A stretch of 64,000 nt of DNA from Neisseria subflava (GTDB lineage: Bacteria > Pseudomonadota > Gammaproteobacteria > Burkholderiales > Neisseriaceae). Positions 8,328-17,409 of this stretch are shown in pieces. The translations under genes and the position numbers were made by a program. Every line of letters starts with the position of its first letter. Position 1 is the first letter of the stretch. The notes beneath the pieces were generated by a model. It saw only the letters and a program-made list of their open reading frames with translations. It was not told the DNA's origin and made no database searches. The stretch is taken from assembly GCF_003044935.1 (NCBI RefSeq), contig NZ_POXP01000001.1, positions 868,001 through 932,000 on the forward strand. Reading direction: 5' to 3'.

Positions 8328-9562
8328 CTAGAAGACACATTCTCCGTCAAGGCACAGGACTATTTCTCACCCTCACGCCCGTTGGTGCCGCATTGGCCAA
8401 ACCGGCCTCTCCTGCGCAATTCCTTGCCGTCCGCATTTGGCCGGCGAACGCCTACACACGCGTTACCCTTGAGAGCAACCACTCAATGAAATACCAACAT
8501 TTTATGTTGGACAACCCCAACCGGTTGGTCGTGGATATTCAAGGCGCGGAAATCAACAGCGTCCTGCAAGGCATTTCCAGCAAAGTGCTGTCTAACGACC
8601 CTTTTATCCGCAGCATTCGTGCCGGTCAAAATACGCCCAATACCGTGCGTATCGTCATCGACCTCAAACAAAGTACCCATCCGCAAGTCTTTGCGCTCGC
8701 CCCCGTCGGCAACTTCAGAAACCGCTTGGTTATCGACCTCTATCCGCACGGCGCAGATGCCAACGACCCGATGATGGCCTTGCTCAACGGCAATGTTCCC
8801 AAACAACGTCAAAATACCAATATCGCATACGACACCCCTGCCCCTAAAAACAATCGCGGCAGCGGTGGCAACCGCCGTCCCGTGATTATGATCGACCCCG
8901 GTCACGGTGGCGAAGACCCCGGCGCAATCGGCCCGAGCGGCCTCAAAGAAAAAAACGTCGTACTCTCCATCGCCCGCGAAACCAAAAAACGCCTCGAAGC
9001 CTTGGGTTACAACGTATTCATGACGCGCAACGAAGACATCTTTATCCCATTGGGCGTACGCGTTGCCAAAGGCCGTGCGCGCAATGCCGACGTATTCGTA
9101 TCCATCCACGCCGATGCCTTTACCAGCCCGTCCGCTCGCGGTACCGGCGTATATATGCTCAATACCAAAGGCGCGACCAGCTCGGCGGCAAAATTCCTTG
9201 CCCAAACCCAAAACAACGCCGATGCCATCGGCGGCGTACAAACCAGCGGCAACCCCAATGTCGACAACGCCATTTTGGATATGACCCAAACCGCGACCCT
9301 GCGCGACAGCCGCAAGCTTGGCCATTCCGTCTTGACCGAATTGGGCAAACTCAACCAATTACACAAAGGCCGCGTTGACGAAGCCAACTTCGCCGTCCTC
9401 CGTGCGCCAGATATTCCATCCATTTTGGTGGAAACTGCCTTCCTATCCAATCCTACCGAAGAGCGGCTGCTCGGCAGCGAATCATTCCGCCAACAATGCG
9501 CCCAAGCCATTGCCACCGGTATTCAAAAATACATCAATACCGCCGTTTTACGCCGCGGATAA
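8315..9562 (+). CDS. amiC: N-acetylmuramoyl-L-alanine amidase AmiC (Tat-exported)
   Basis: This 415-residue periplasmic zinc amidase cleaves the MurNAc-L-Ala bond in septal peptidoglycan during daughter-cell separation. The N-terminus TRRHILRQG followed by a hydrophobic stretch and ALA is a twin-arginine signal. An AMIN domain spans about 38-140 and an Amidase_3 domain about 190-410, with zinc ligands in MIDPGHGGEDPG (His, Glu) and VSIHADAF, and the catalytic Glu in LVETAFLSN near 372. Length matches E. coli AmiC (417). It ends at a DUS terminator. Confidence 0.95.
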   Translation: MVKLTRRHILRQGTGLFLTLTPVGAALAKPASPAQFLAVRIWPANAYTRVTLESNHSMKYQHFMLDNPNRLVVDIQGAEINSVLQGISSKVLSNDPFIRSIRAGQNTPNTVRIVIDLKQSTHPQVFALAPVGNFRNRLVIDLYPHGADANDPMMALLNGNVPKQRQNTNIAYDTPAPKNNRGSGGNRRPVIMIDPGHGGEDPGAIGPSGLKEKNVVLSIARETKKRLEALGYNVFMTRNEDIFIPLGVRVAKGRARNADVFVSIHADAFTSPSARGTGVYMLNTKGATSSAAKFLAQTQNNADAIGGVQTSGNPNVDNAILDMTQTATLRDSRKLGHSVLTELGKLNQLHKGRVDEANFAVLRAPDIPSILVETAFLSNPTEERLLGSESFRQQCAQAIATGIQKYINTAVLRRG

Positions 9563-9577
9563 TGGCTTGATAAAACA

Positions 9578-9608
9578 AAGGCCGTCTGAAAATTTTTCAG
9601 ACAGCCTT
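9578..9608. terminator. DUS-type terminator between amiC and the convergent GIY-YIG gene
   Basis: AAGGCCGTCTGAAAA is followed by a near-complement in which one DUS has a base change (CAGACAGCC). It sits 16 bp after amiC. Confidence 0.7.
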
Positions 9609-9728
9609 ATCTTTTCAAGCAATCTATTGGCATGAACAATACAGCAAAATGGGAGAATGGCGGCAAAATAACAATTGAGCCAAACCCTGTCAATCTTTGC
9701 TATTACATGTTCTACACTCATATGCGTG

Positions 9729-10187
9729 CTATTTATTGTTGGTACCTGATTTACCAAATGCCGGCTGTAATTGATCAGCAAGATCGTCTTCAATCAATTG
9801 CAGCACATCAGCGGGAAGTGTATCGGCATATTGATGAATCGTTATTTTATATTGGCCTTGATACCATTGATTTAAATGCAATGCATAGGTACTTTTATGC
9901 CCGAAGCCCAAATGCTGTGCCAATCTATTCCGAATACTGTGACGTGAAGACCCTACGTATAGAACCTGACTTGGGCGATTTAATTTTGCGCAGGCATGTG
10001 TTTTAAGTAAGCGAAAATTTTGAAATTGCTGAAAAGTTGTATTAATGTCGCCTTCAATCTGTTGGATAACATAAATAAAGCATCCATGACTGGGCAATTG
10101 TTCCAACGTTGTAAATTCAAAGGTACGGTCAGGTACAAGCTTTTTTGCTTGTATACAATGTTCAATCAATCGGTCAAGATAACGCAT
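9729..10187 (-). CDS. GIY-YIG-like nuclease domain protein
   Basis: The 152-residue product has a spaced pair GCFIYVIQ (about 35) and VLYVGSS (about 76), then RNRLAQHLG, and ends with LIEDDLADQLQPAFGKSG, the order expected of a GIY-YIG domain (GIY...YIG...R...H...E and the NPxFGKSG-like tail). GIY-YIG domains cut DNA in repair, mobile and restriction settings; here the first motif is FIY instead of GIY, so activity is not assured. Its start is one base after the DUF4230 gene stop, implying co-translation. Function unknown; family call is by motif reading only. Confidence 0.6.
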   Translation of the reverse strand: MRYLDRLIEHCIQAKKLVPDRTFEFTTLEQLPSHGCFIYVIQQIEGDINTTFQQFQNFRLLKTHACAKLNRPSQVLYVGSSRHSIRNRLAQHLGFGHKSTYALHLNQWYQGQYKITIHQYADTLPADVLQLIEDDLADQLQPAFGKSGTNNK

Positions 10188-10188
10188 A

Positions 10189-10791
10189 TTAACCGCACTT
10201 CCCTACCGCAGCCGGATAGACGGATACCTTCGTCTGCGTCAATGCAAACAGGTTTTCCAACTGCATTTGCGCCTGACGGTTGGCATGTTCCAAAATCTCA
10301 GCCCTACATGCGCTTTGCAATACCTGCCGTTTCGCCTCTTCCTGCACCGTCTTGAATACAGACTTATCCATAGGCAGCAAATTAAACGAGCCGGTCTGAA
10401 TATCGTACACTTCGATATTTTCCAAATCCACGCTCAAGATTTCCACCGCCGGCAGACTGATTAATACCTTGTCGTCCACAATATTGACATTGTCCGCGCC
10501 TAACTTGTCCAAATCCAAACCGGCCAACACCTTGCCGCGCACAATAAAAATACCGCTTTGCGAATCCTGCCACAGCCTGCGCCAATCCCCTTTTTTCTCC
10601 GTACGGATAATCGTATCGATATAAAATGCCGTACTTTCCAAGCGGTTCATCTGCTTAATCTGCATCAAAACCCCCTCACGGGACAAAACCTGATGTTCTT
10701 CGTTCTGACCATGCAGGGCATAAAACCAGCCGCCTGCAGCCGTCAACGCACACAACACCAGCACGACCAATCCGCGCCCAAACATTTTCAT
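10189..10791 (-). CDS. DUF4230-like membrane-anchored protein
   Basis: The product (200 aa from ATG 10791, 203 from ATG 10800) begins with a single transmembrane segment (LVVLVLCALTAAGGWFYAL) and continues as an extracytoplasmic domain. The pattern RLESTAFYIDTIIR, then GIFIVRGKVLAGLDLDKL and VLISLPAVEILSVDLENIEVYD, is typical of DUF4230 proteins, which have no established role. ATG 10791 is preferred since GGGGA lies about 9 bp before it. It forms a two-gene unit with the GIY-YIG-like gene and diverges from ribBA. Confidence 0.65.
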   Translation of the reverse strand: MKMFGRGLVVLVLCALTAAGGWFYALHGQNEEHQVLSREGVLMQIKQMNRLESTAFYIDTIIRTEKKGDWRRLWQDSQSGIFIVRGKVLAGLDLDKLGADNVNIVDDKVLISLPAVEILSVDLENIEVYDIQTGSFNLLPMDKSVFKTVQEEAKRQVLQSACRAEILEHANRQAQMQLENLFALTQTKVSVYPAAVGKCG

Positions 10792-10893
10792 TTCAAACAT
10801 TCCCCATTAAAATAATCATCAAAACATTCCCCATATTCTCCCAAAACCGTCAATTTCAAGCCATACCCAGGCCGTCTGAAACAATAAATTTCA

Positions 10894-10959
10894 TTACCAA
10901 AAAGTAATAAAAAATCTCAACAAACAAAGTTTGCCTTTTGGTAAAGACAAGACTACAAT
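10894..10959 (+). promoter_or_regulatory. Promoter with two operator-like dyads upstream of HTH-ribBA
   Basis: TTGCCT (10931-10936), a 17-bp spacer and TACAAT (10954-10959) form a sigma70 promoter. TTGCCTTTTGGTAA (10931-10944) is a dyad covering the -35 box, and a second dyad TTACCAAAAAGTAA (10894-10907) lies 37 bp upstream; both fit TTRCC-N4-RGTAA. Such paired sites on a promoter suggest binding by a dimeric HTH protein, plausibly the HTH domain encoded next. Dyads and promoter are seen; the regulator is inferred. Confidence 0.6.
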
Positions 10960-10989
10960 CCATTACACACAATTCAATTTCATCTCATC

Positions 10990-12330
10990 ATGAATACCAC
11001 CGACCTGCGCCGCCACAACCTGCGGCAATGGATAACACAACACCACAACGGCCAGCAGACCAAGTTTGCCCAAGCCATCTCCATCAACCAAGGCGAGCTG
11101 TCCGCCCTGCTGAAAAACAAATCTTTCGGCGAGAAAAAAGCCCGAAAAATCGAGCAGGCAGCCAATATGCCTGACATGTGGCTGGATCAAGACCACCAAG
11201 ACCGCCACGCCCCCACCATCAGCCAAGAAAGAAATACCATGTCCCACATCTCCACCATTCCCGAAATCCTAGCAGACATCAAAGCCGGCAAAATGGTCAT
11301 CATCACCGATGCCGAAGACCGCGAAAACGAAGGCGACTTGCTGATGGCCGCCCAATTCGTTACCCCCGAAGCCATCAACTTCATGATCAAAAACGCACGT
11401 GGCCTGGTCTGCCTGCCGATGGACGGCGAAATGGTCGAAAAACTCGGCCTGCCTATGATGACCCAAAAAAATGGCGCACAATACGGCACCAACTTCACCG
11501 TCTCCATCGAAGCCGCCCACGGCATCACCACCGGCATTTCCGCCGCCGACCGCGCCCTGACCATTCAAACCGCCGTTTCCCCATCCGCCAAACCCGAAGA
11601 CATCGTCCAACCCGGCCACATCTTCCCACTGCGCGCCCAAAAAGGCGGCGTACTCGTCCGCGCCGGACACACAGAAGCCGGCGTCGATCTGGCACAAATG
11701 AACGGCCTGATTCCCGCCGCCGTCATCTGCGAAATCATCAACGACGACGGCACCATGGCGCGTATGCCCGAACTGATGAAGTTCGCCGAAGAACACAATC
11801 TCAAAATCGGCACCATTACCGACCTCATCGAATACCGCAGCCGTACCGAAAGCCTGCTTGAAGACATGGGCAACTCACCCGTACAAACCCCATGGGGCGA
11901 GTTCCAACAACACGTTTACGTCGACAAACTCTCCGGCGAAACCCACCTCGCCCTCGTCAAAGGCACACCTTCCGCCGAAGAAGAAACCCTCGTCCGCGTC
12001 CACGAACCCTTCAGCGTCATGGACTTCATCCAAACCAACCCGCGCCACTCATGGTCGCTGCCCAAAGCCCTTGAGCGCATCCAACAAGCCGAAAGTGGCG
12101 TAGTCATCCTCCTGCACCGCACTGAAGACGGCGCCACCCTGCTCGACCGCACCCTACCCAAAGGCGCCAACCAAGCCTACAAATGGGACAGCAAAAGCTA
12201 CGGCATAGGCGCACAAATCCTCGCCGGCCTCAACGTCAAAAAACTGCGCGTCCTCGGCCAGCCGTCATCCTTCACCGGCCTCACCGGCTTCGGCCTCGAA
12301 GTCGTCGGCTTTGAAGAAGCTGAAAAATAA
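10990..12330 (+). CDS. ribBA: HTH-RibB(A) fusion: DHBP synthase with N-terminal repressor-type HTH
   Basis: The single 446-codon frame has two parts. Residues 1-75 resemble a phage CI/Cro-type XRE HTH (TKFAQAISINQGELSALLKNK, then FGEKKARKIEQAANMPDMWLD). From Met84 the protein is 3,4-dihydroxy-2-butanone 4-phosphate synthase (DAEDRENEGDL near 101; GHTEAGVDL near 225), which makes the four-carbon precursor of riboflavin from ribulose 5-phosphate. The C-terminal GTP cyclohydrolase II-like domain lacks the zinc cysteines, so RibA activity is unlikely. Met84 (11239) is where ordinary neisserial RibB would begin and has only a weak RBS (AAGAAAG), so a shorter second product is possible. No FMN riboswitch is seen; no Shine-Dalgarno precedes ATG 10990. 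Confidence 0.88.
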   Translation: MNTTDLRRHNLRQWITQHHNGQQTKFAQAISINQGELSALLKNKSFGEKKARKIEQAANMPDMWLDQDHQDRHAPTISQERNTMSHISTIPEILADIKAGKMVIITDAEDRENEGDLLMAAQFVTPEAINFMIKNARGLVCLPMDGEMVEKLGLPMMTQKNGAQYGTNFTVSIEAAHGITTGISAADRALTIQTAVSPSAKPEDIVQPGHIFPLRAQKGGVLVRAGHTEAGVDLAQMNGLIPAAVICEIINDDGTMARMPELMKFAEEHNLKIGTITDLIEYRSRTESLLEDMGNSPVQTPWGEFQQHVYVDKLSGETHLALVKGTPSAEEETLVRVHEPFSVMDFIQTNPRHSWSLPKALERIQQAESGVVILLHRTEDGATLLDRTLPKGANQAYKWDSKSYGIGAQILAGLNVKKLRVLGQPSSFTGLTGFGLEVVGFEEAEK

Positions 12331-12363
12331 TCTTGCTTGATTAACTCTCAAAGCAAATGAAAC

Positions 12364-12397
12364 AAAAGGCCGTCTGAAAGTTTTCAGACGGCCTTTT
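12364..12397. terminator. DUS inverted-repeat terminator after ribBA
   Basis: AAAAGGCCGTCTGAAA and its complement form a long stem followed by TTTT on the + strand, 33 bp after the ribBA stop. Confidence 0.85.
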
Positions 12398-12435
12398 AAG
12401 TTTGTTATCCAACTCAAAAACTGCGAATATAAAAA

Positions 12436-12464
12436 AGCCGATACACCTTTCCGATGTATCGGCT
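12436..12464 (-). terminator. Intrinsic terminator of glgP
   Basis: AGCCGATACA and TGTATCGGCT form a perfect 10-bp stem with a 9-base loop; on the minus strand it is followed by a T-run. It lies 20 bp past the glgP stop and is not a DUS. Confidence 0.85.
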
Positions 12465-12483
12465 TTCGCTATCTGCTCAACGC

Positions 12484-14964
12484 TTAATTTTTGCTGGGCA
12501 GTTCTTTTTCGCTCAATGGTTTGATGTACCAAATATCGCGGCAGTAGTCGGCGATGGAGCGGTCGGATGAGAAGAAGCCCATGTTGGCGATGTTGATCAA
12601 GGCTGATTTGCGCCATGCGGATACGTTGCGGTAGTGTTCGTCCGCTTTGTATTGCGTGTCGATGTAGCTGCGGAAATCGGCCATCAGTTGATAGAAGTCG
12701 CCGTATGGTTGCAACACGTCGTTGTAGCGGTTTGGCTCTTCCGGAGAGAAAGTGCCTTGGCTGATTTGGTTGACGACGCGGCGTAGATCGCTGTCTCGCT
12801 CGATATAGCTCAACGGGTCGTAACCATTGCGGCGGATTTCTTCGACTTGCTCGACGGTGTTACCAAAGATATAGCAGTTGTCCGCGCCGACTTTTTCCAA
12901 AATCTCAACGTTCGCGCCGTCCAGTGTACCCATGCAGAGCGCGCCGTTAAGGGCGAATTTCATGTTGCTGGTACCGGATGCTTCTGTACCCGCCAGTGAG
13001 ATTTGTTCGTGCAAATCAGCGGCTGGGATGATGATTTGGGCGAGGCTGACGCTGTAGTTCGGGATGAACACAACTTTAATCAAGTCGCGGATACGGGTGT
13101 CGTTGTTGATAACTTTGGCGACGTCATTAATCAGTCGGATGATTTTCTTCGCCATGTAATAAGCGGATGCGGCTTTACCGGCAAAGATGAACACGCGCGG
13201 CTGCCAATCGAAATCTGGGTTTTCCAGGATTTTGTTGTAGCGGTCGACGATGTGCATCACGTTCAATGCTTGACGTTTGTACTCGTGGATACGTTTGATT
13301 TGGATATCGAAAAGTGCATCGGTATTAACTTTGATGCCCAGCTCGGTTTCAATGTATTTAGCAAGGCGCTCTTTGGCGGCTTTTTTCACTTCGCCGAATT
13401 CTGCCTGTACGGAGGCATCGTCCACTTTGTCGTTGAGCTTGGTCAAGTTGTCCAAATGCAGACGCCAGTCTTCGTCGCCCAGATGTTTGTCCAAGAATTT
13501 GGTCAGGCCCGGGTTGGCGATGTTGATCCAGCGGCGCGGGGTTACGCCGTTGGTTACGTTGGTAAAGCGTTCTGGGAACACTTTGGCAAAGTCGGCGAAG
13601 ATGGATGTGGTCATCAAATCGGAGTGGATTTTTGCCACGCCGTTGACTTTGTGCGAACCGATAACCGCCAGCCATGCCATGCGGACGCGACGGCCGTGGG
13701 TTTCATCAATGATGGATACGCGGCGGACAAAGTCGTCGTCGAAGTTGCCAATGGCGCGTAAGGCATTGAGGAAGTAGGCGTTGATTTCAAAGATGATGTC
13801 CAAGTGGCGCGGCAGCAGACGGCCCATCAGGTCAACCTGCCAAGTTTCCAAGGCTTCGCTCATCAATGTGTGGTTGGTGTAAGAGAAAATCTTACAGCAC
13901 ATATTCCATGCTTCAGTCCATGCGATGCCCTCTTCGTCAATCAGGATGCGCATCAATTCTGGAATGGCGAGCACCGGATGGGTATCGTTCAAGTGGATGG
14001 CGACTTCGTCTGCCAAAGTGCGGATGCTTGGGAAACGGCATTTGTGACGGGCAACGATGTCTTGAACGGAAGCGGAAACCAAGAAGTATTCTTGCTTCAG
14101 GCGCAATTCGCGGCCGGAATCGGTAGAGTCGTTCGGATACAGAACGCGTGAGATGTTTTCGTCGCTGTTTTGTGCGCGAACAGCAGAGGCATAGTCGCCT
14201 CGGTTGAAGTCGGCAAGGTCAAACAGGTTGCCTGCGTGTGCAGTCCACAAACGCAATGGGTTGGCACATTCGCCGCCATAGCCCGGAATAATTTCGTCGT
14301 ATGCCCAAGCGGAAATTTCTTCGCTCGGCTGCCATTCTTTTTTGTCGCCCAAGTTCAATACTTGACCGCCGAAACGGACGGAATATTGTTTGTTCGGACG
14401 GGCAAACTGCCATGCCAAATCTTGGTCGAGCCACAAATCGGGTTTTTCAACTTGTTGGCCATCCACGATTTCTTGTTTGAACATACCGTATTGGTAACGG
14501 ATGCCGTAGCCCATGGCCGGAATGCGCAGGGTTGCCAAAGAGTCGAGGAAGCAGGCGGCCAGACGGCCCAAACCGCCGTTACCCAAACCCGGATCTTCTT
14601 CTTGTTCGCAGACATCGGCAAATTCTTTGCCCAGTTGCTTGAAGGCTTCTTCAAATTCGGCGTAAACGCCTTCGTTAATCAGCGCGTTGACAAACGAACG
14701 GCCGAGCAGGAATTCCATAGACAGGTAATAAACCATGCGTTTGCTGTTGTCGATGTGGGCGCGGCGTGTTTTGAGGAAATCTTCCGCAATCAGGTCACGC
14801 GCGGCAAGCATGGCGGCGTTGAGCCATTGGTGTGAAGTTGCCTCCTTCGGATCTACGCCCAAGATGAAAATCAGCTTGTAAACGATGGACTTGCGGATGG
14901 TTTCGGCGTCCGGTTTAGGCATTACATAATCGTAACCGGAGATGGGGAGTTTTTTCTTAGCCAT
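12484..14964 (-). CDS. glgP: Glycogen/maltodextrin phosphorylase
   Basis: The 826-residue GT35 enzyme releases glucose 1-phosphate from non-reducing ends of alpha-1,4-glucans using phosphate and PLP. Diagnostic segments include SMEFLLGRSF near 80, EDPGLGNGGLGRLAACF near 120, NDTHP near 325, VTNGVTPRRW near 475, EYKRQALN and the PLP lysine in SGTSNMKFALNG near 666. AAAGG lies six bases before the ATG. It is the last gene of the glg cluster in map order but is separated from glgX by 314 bp with its own -10 box, so it is probably transcribed independently. Confidence 0.96.
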   Translation of the reverse strand: MAKKKLPISGYDYVMPKPDAETIRKSIVYKLIFILGVDPKEATSHQWLNAAMLAARDLIAEDFLKTRRAHIDNSKRMVYYLSMEFLLGRSFVNALINEGVYAEFEEAFKQLGKEFADVCEQEEDPGLGNGGLGRLAACFLDSLATLRIPAMGYGIRYQYGMFKQEIVDGQQVEKPDLWLDQDLAWQFARPNKQYSVRFGGQVLNLGDKKEWQPSEEISAWAYDEIIPGYGGECANPLRLWTAHAGNLFDLADFNRGDYASAVRAQNSDENISRVLYPNDSTDSGRELRLKQEYFLVSASVQDIVARHKCRFPSIRTLADEVAIHLNDTHPVLAIPELMRILIDEEGIAWTEAWNMCCKIFSYTNHTLMSEALETWQVDLMGRLLPRHLDIIFEINAYFLNALRAIGNFDDDFVRRVSIIDETHGRRVRMAWLAVIGSHKVNGVAKIHSDLMTTSIFADFAKVFPERFTNVTNGVTPRRWINIANPGLTKFLDKHLGDEDWRLHLDNLTKLNDKVDDASVQAEFGEVKKAAKERLAKYIETELGIKVNTDALFDIQIKRIHEYKRQALNVMHIVDRYNKILENPDFDWQPRVFIFAGKAASAYYMAKKIIRLINDVAKVINNDTRIRDLIKVVFIPNYSVSLAQIIIPAADLHEQISLAGTEASGTSNMKFALNGALCMGTLDGANVEILEKVGADNCYIFGNTVEQVEEIRRNGYDPLSYIERDSDLRRVVNQISQGTFSPEEPNRYNDVLQPYGDFYQLMADFRSYIDTQYKADEHYRNVSAWRKSALINIANMGFFSSDRSIADYCRDIWYIKPLSEKELPSKN

Positions 14965-15278
14965 GGAAGCCTTTCTCTAGCGTGAGGCACTGGACAACGC
15001 GCCTGATGGTTTTATTAAAAACAACGAAACTCGGTTTTCAGACGGTCTGACAACGGCAACAGGCCGTCTGAAAGGAATGGTGCGTAGATTTGTTACAAAC
15101 TAAGGAGATTATAGCGGAAAGATTCAAAAAAAGGATATATTTTTCTTTATAAAACATTCAATTAACAATTAAACCATTCATCATCTTATTGGCATTTTCA
15201 ATTTATACCACTAAGCTGCAAATCATAAAATACTGACAAAATATCAAAGAATTAATCAACCAATAGTTTAATTCTCAT
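14965..15278 (-). promoter_or_regulatory. glgX-glgP intergenic region with glgP promoter
   Basis: This 314-bp gap holds a perfect TATAAT on the minus strand (plus ATTATA, 15108-15113) without a convincing -35, and an imperfect DUS inverted pair between 15036 and 15073. The part next to glgX (15120-15278) is AT-rich with no gene visible. Confidence 0.5.
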
Positions 15279-17264
15279 TTAATTTGTTTTATGTAAAATC
15301 CAAATCCCCATATGCTCAACAACACATTTTCCTGATTCTTCGTAATTAAATTTCTCAGATGGTACGCAAGAAATTTCCCAATTGCCTTGAGGCAGGTTAA
15401 ATAACTGACGACTACGTTTGGCATTGACCAACAGCAGCCATTCATCGTCCAAAACAACCTGAATCGCCTTGCTGCCCCTGTTGTGCCAACAATATTCGGT
15501 CATCGGGCTGCTATCGGCATTGAGCCATTGCACACGTTCTTTTTGCCACCAGCAATCATCTGTCAGCAGCTTGATTTGACTTCGTACGCGTATCAGCTCT
15601 TGAGTGTAATTCTGCAACATATGAGACTCATTTTGCCAATCCAACCATGTAATCGGATTATCTTGGCAGTAGCTGTTGTTGTTGCCTTGCTGACTGTTGC
15701 CAAACTCATCGCCCGCCAAAAGCATGGGCGTACCGTTGGATAAAAACAAGGAGGCAAGCAGCGCTTTGGAAGTGTATTCGCGGTTGAGCAAAACTTCTTC
15801 ATCATCGGTTTCGCCTTCTACGCCGTGGTTGTAGCTGATGTTTTCATTATGCCCGTCGCGGTTGTTTTCGCCGTTGGCTTCGTTGTGTTTTTCGTTATAG
15901 CTGACCAAATCGCGCAGGGTGAAGCCGTCGTGTGCAGTGATGAAGTTGATGCTGGCGGACGGATGGCGGCCACTGTGGTTGAAAATATCGGACGACCCGG
16001 CCAAACGTTCGGCAAATGCACCCAAATTGCCGCTTTCCCATGACCAAAACGCGCGCATATCATCGCGGAAACGACCGTTCCATTCGGCAAAAGGTTGAGG
16101 GAAATTGCCCAAGTGATAACCGCCCTCGCCGATGTCCCATGCTTCGACAATCAGTTTCAAACCGGCCAAAACCGGGTCTTGATACAGGACTTGGAAAAAA
16201 CGGCCGTACGATTGGAAATCGGGTTCGCGTCCCAATACGGTTCCCAAATCGAAACGGAAGCCGTCAACATGAAACTCTTCAGCCCAATAGCGCAGGCTGT
16301 CTGCCGCCCAACGGGTAACGTCGCGCCGGACAATATTGAGCGTATTGCCGCAACCCGACCAGTTTTCATAATTGCCGTAAGGGGTGTGCCAATACCATAA
16401 GGTGTTGTCGATACCGCGCTGACACAGCATCGGGCCTTTGTCGTCCTGTTCTGCCGTGTGGTTGTACACGACATCCAAAATCACTTCCAAACCTGCCTGA
16501 TGCAGGGCTTTGACCGCTTGTTTAAACTCCGCCGCCGCACGCTCGGGATTGTCGGCATAAGACGGCTCGACGGCAAAATGAGAATAAGTGTTGTAGCCCC
16601 AATAATTGCTCAAGCCCATCTGCTGAAGATGGTATTCGTCCAGATGATAATGAATCGGCAGCAGCTCGACCGTTGTTACCCCCAACTCTTGCAAATAGGC
16701 CAAAACCCGTTTATCGCACAAGGCCTTATAAGTGCCTGCATATTTCAAATCGGGGAATTGCTTGGTAAACCCTTTGACATGGGCTTCATAAATAACGGTT
16801 TTGCCCCACGGTATTTCCGGACGGCAATCTTTGGCCCAATTGAATCGACTGCGTCCGATCACGACGCTTTTCGGCGCAACGGCGGCATTGTCGCGTTCAT
16901 CTTCCGGTCTGAACCATGCCATTTCTTCGGCGGTACGGTAGCTTGGTTTGCCGTCAATTTTTTTGGAATACGGGTCAATCAGCAATTTGTTGGGATTAAA
17001 ACATGAGCCGTATTCTGCGTTTTCACGTCCATACACGCGAAAACCGTATCGCTGCCCTGCCTTAACGTCCGGCACAAATCCGTAAAATACCGAACCGCGC
17101 CGCGAAGGCATCTCCAAACGGGTTTCTTTATCCTTATCAAACAGACACAATTCGACCTTTTCGGCATTGATGGAAAACAAGGTGAAATTCGCGCCCTTGC
17201 TTGTCAGGGTCGCGCCCATGGGATAAGGCTTGCCTTCCTCGATATGCCATGATTTGGCAGTCAT
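15279..17264 (-). CDS. glgX: Glycogen debranching enzyme (isoamylase type)
   Basis: The 661-residue GH13 enzyme hydrolyses alpha-1,6 branches of phosphorylase-limit dextrin. It has an N-terminal CBM48 beta domain (PMGATLTSKGANFTLFS), then the barrel with VVYNHTAE near 262, the nucleophile in DGFRFDLGTVLG near 335, the acid/base Glu in VEAWDIG near 368 and TAHDGF near 440. AAGGA precedes the ATG. It lies between malQ-glgB and glgP, a catabolic context, and ends without an obvious terminator. Confidence 0.96.
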   Translation of the reverse strand: MTAKSWHIEEGKPYPMGATLTSKGANFTLFSINAEKVELCLFDKDKETRLEMPSRRGSVFYGFVPDVKAGQRYGFRVYGRENAEYGSCFNPNKLLIDPYSKKIDGKPSYRTAEEMAWFRPEDERDNAAVAPKSVVIGRSRFNWAKDCRPEIPWGKTVIYEAHVKGFTKQFPDLKYAGTYKALCDKRVLAYLQELGVTTVELLPIHYHLDEYHLQQMGLSNYWGYNTYSHFAVEPSYADNPERAAAEFKQAVKALHQAGLEVILDVVYNHTAEQDDKGPMLCQRGIDNTLWYWHTPYGNYENWSGCGNTLNIVRRDVTRWAADSLRYWAEEFHVDGFRFDLGTVLGREPDFQSYGRFFQVLYQDPVLAGLKLIVEAWDIGEGGYHLGNFPQPFAEWNGRFRDDMRAFWSWESGNLGAFAERLAGSSDIFNHSGRHPSASINFITAHDGFTLRDLVSYNEKHNEANGENNRDGHNENISYNHGVEGETDDEEVLLNREYTSKALLASLFLSNGTPMLLAGDEFGNSQQGNNNSYCQDNPITWLDWQNESHMLQNYTQELIRVRSQIKLLTDDCWWQKERVQWLNADSSPMTEYCWHNRGSKAIQVVLDDEWLLLVNAKRSRQLFNLPQGNWEISCVPSEKFNYEESGKCVVEHMGIWILHKTN

Positions 17265-17305
17265 AGAATGATTCCTTGGTATGTATTTGGTTTCGTGTCC
17301 AATAT

Positions 17306-17336
17306 AAGGCCGTCTGAAAATCTTTCAGACGGCCTT
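17306..17336. terminator. DUS terminator between malQ-glgB and glgX
   Basis: AAGGCCGTCTGAAA and its complement are 3 bp apart. It lies 74 bp beyond the malQ-glgB stop, separating the two glg transcripts. Confidence 0.75.
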
Positions 17337-17409
17337 GAGTCATATTGATATCACTATCTTTTAATTTTCAGCTGATTAGGCAGGCATGATACCCACCCTC
17401 AAAGTTGAT

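Noticed and set aside
9632..10006. A + strand ORF opposite the GIY-YIG-like gene
   Set aside because: Its composition is unremarkable and has no family signature, while the minus strand has spaced GIY-YIG-like motifs and tight coupling to the next gene.
10800..10989. FMN riboswitch ahead of ribBA
   Set aside because: The space between the predicted transcript start near 10966 and ATG 10990 is about 24 nt, too short for an aptamer, and no RFN element was recognised.
11178..11861. Arg/Pro/His-rich + strand ORF overlapping ribBA
   Set aside because: Out-of-frame shadow of a GC-biased gene; the extreme composition is an artefact.
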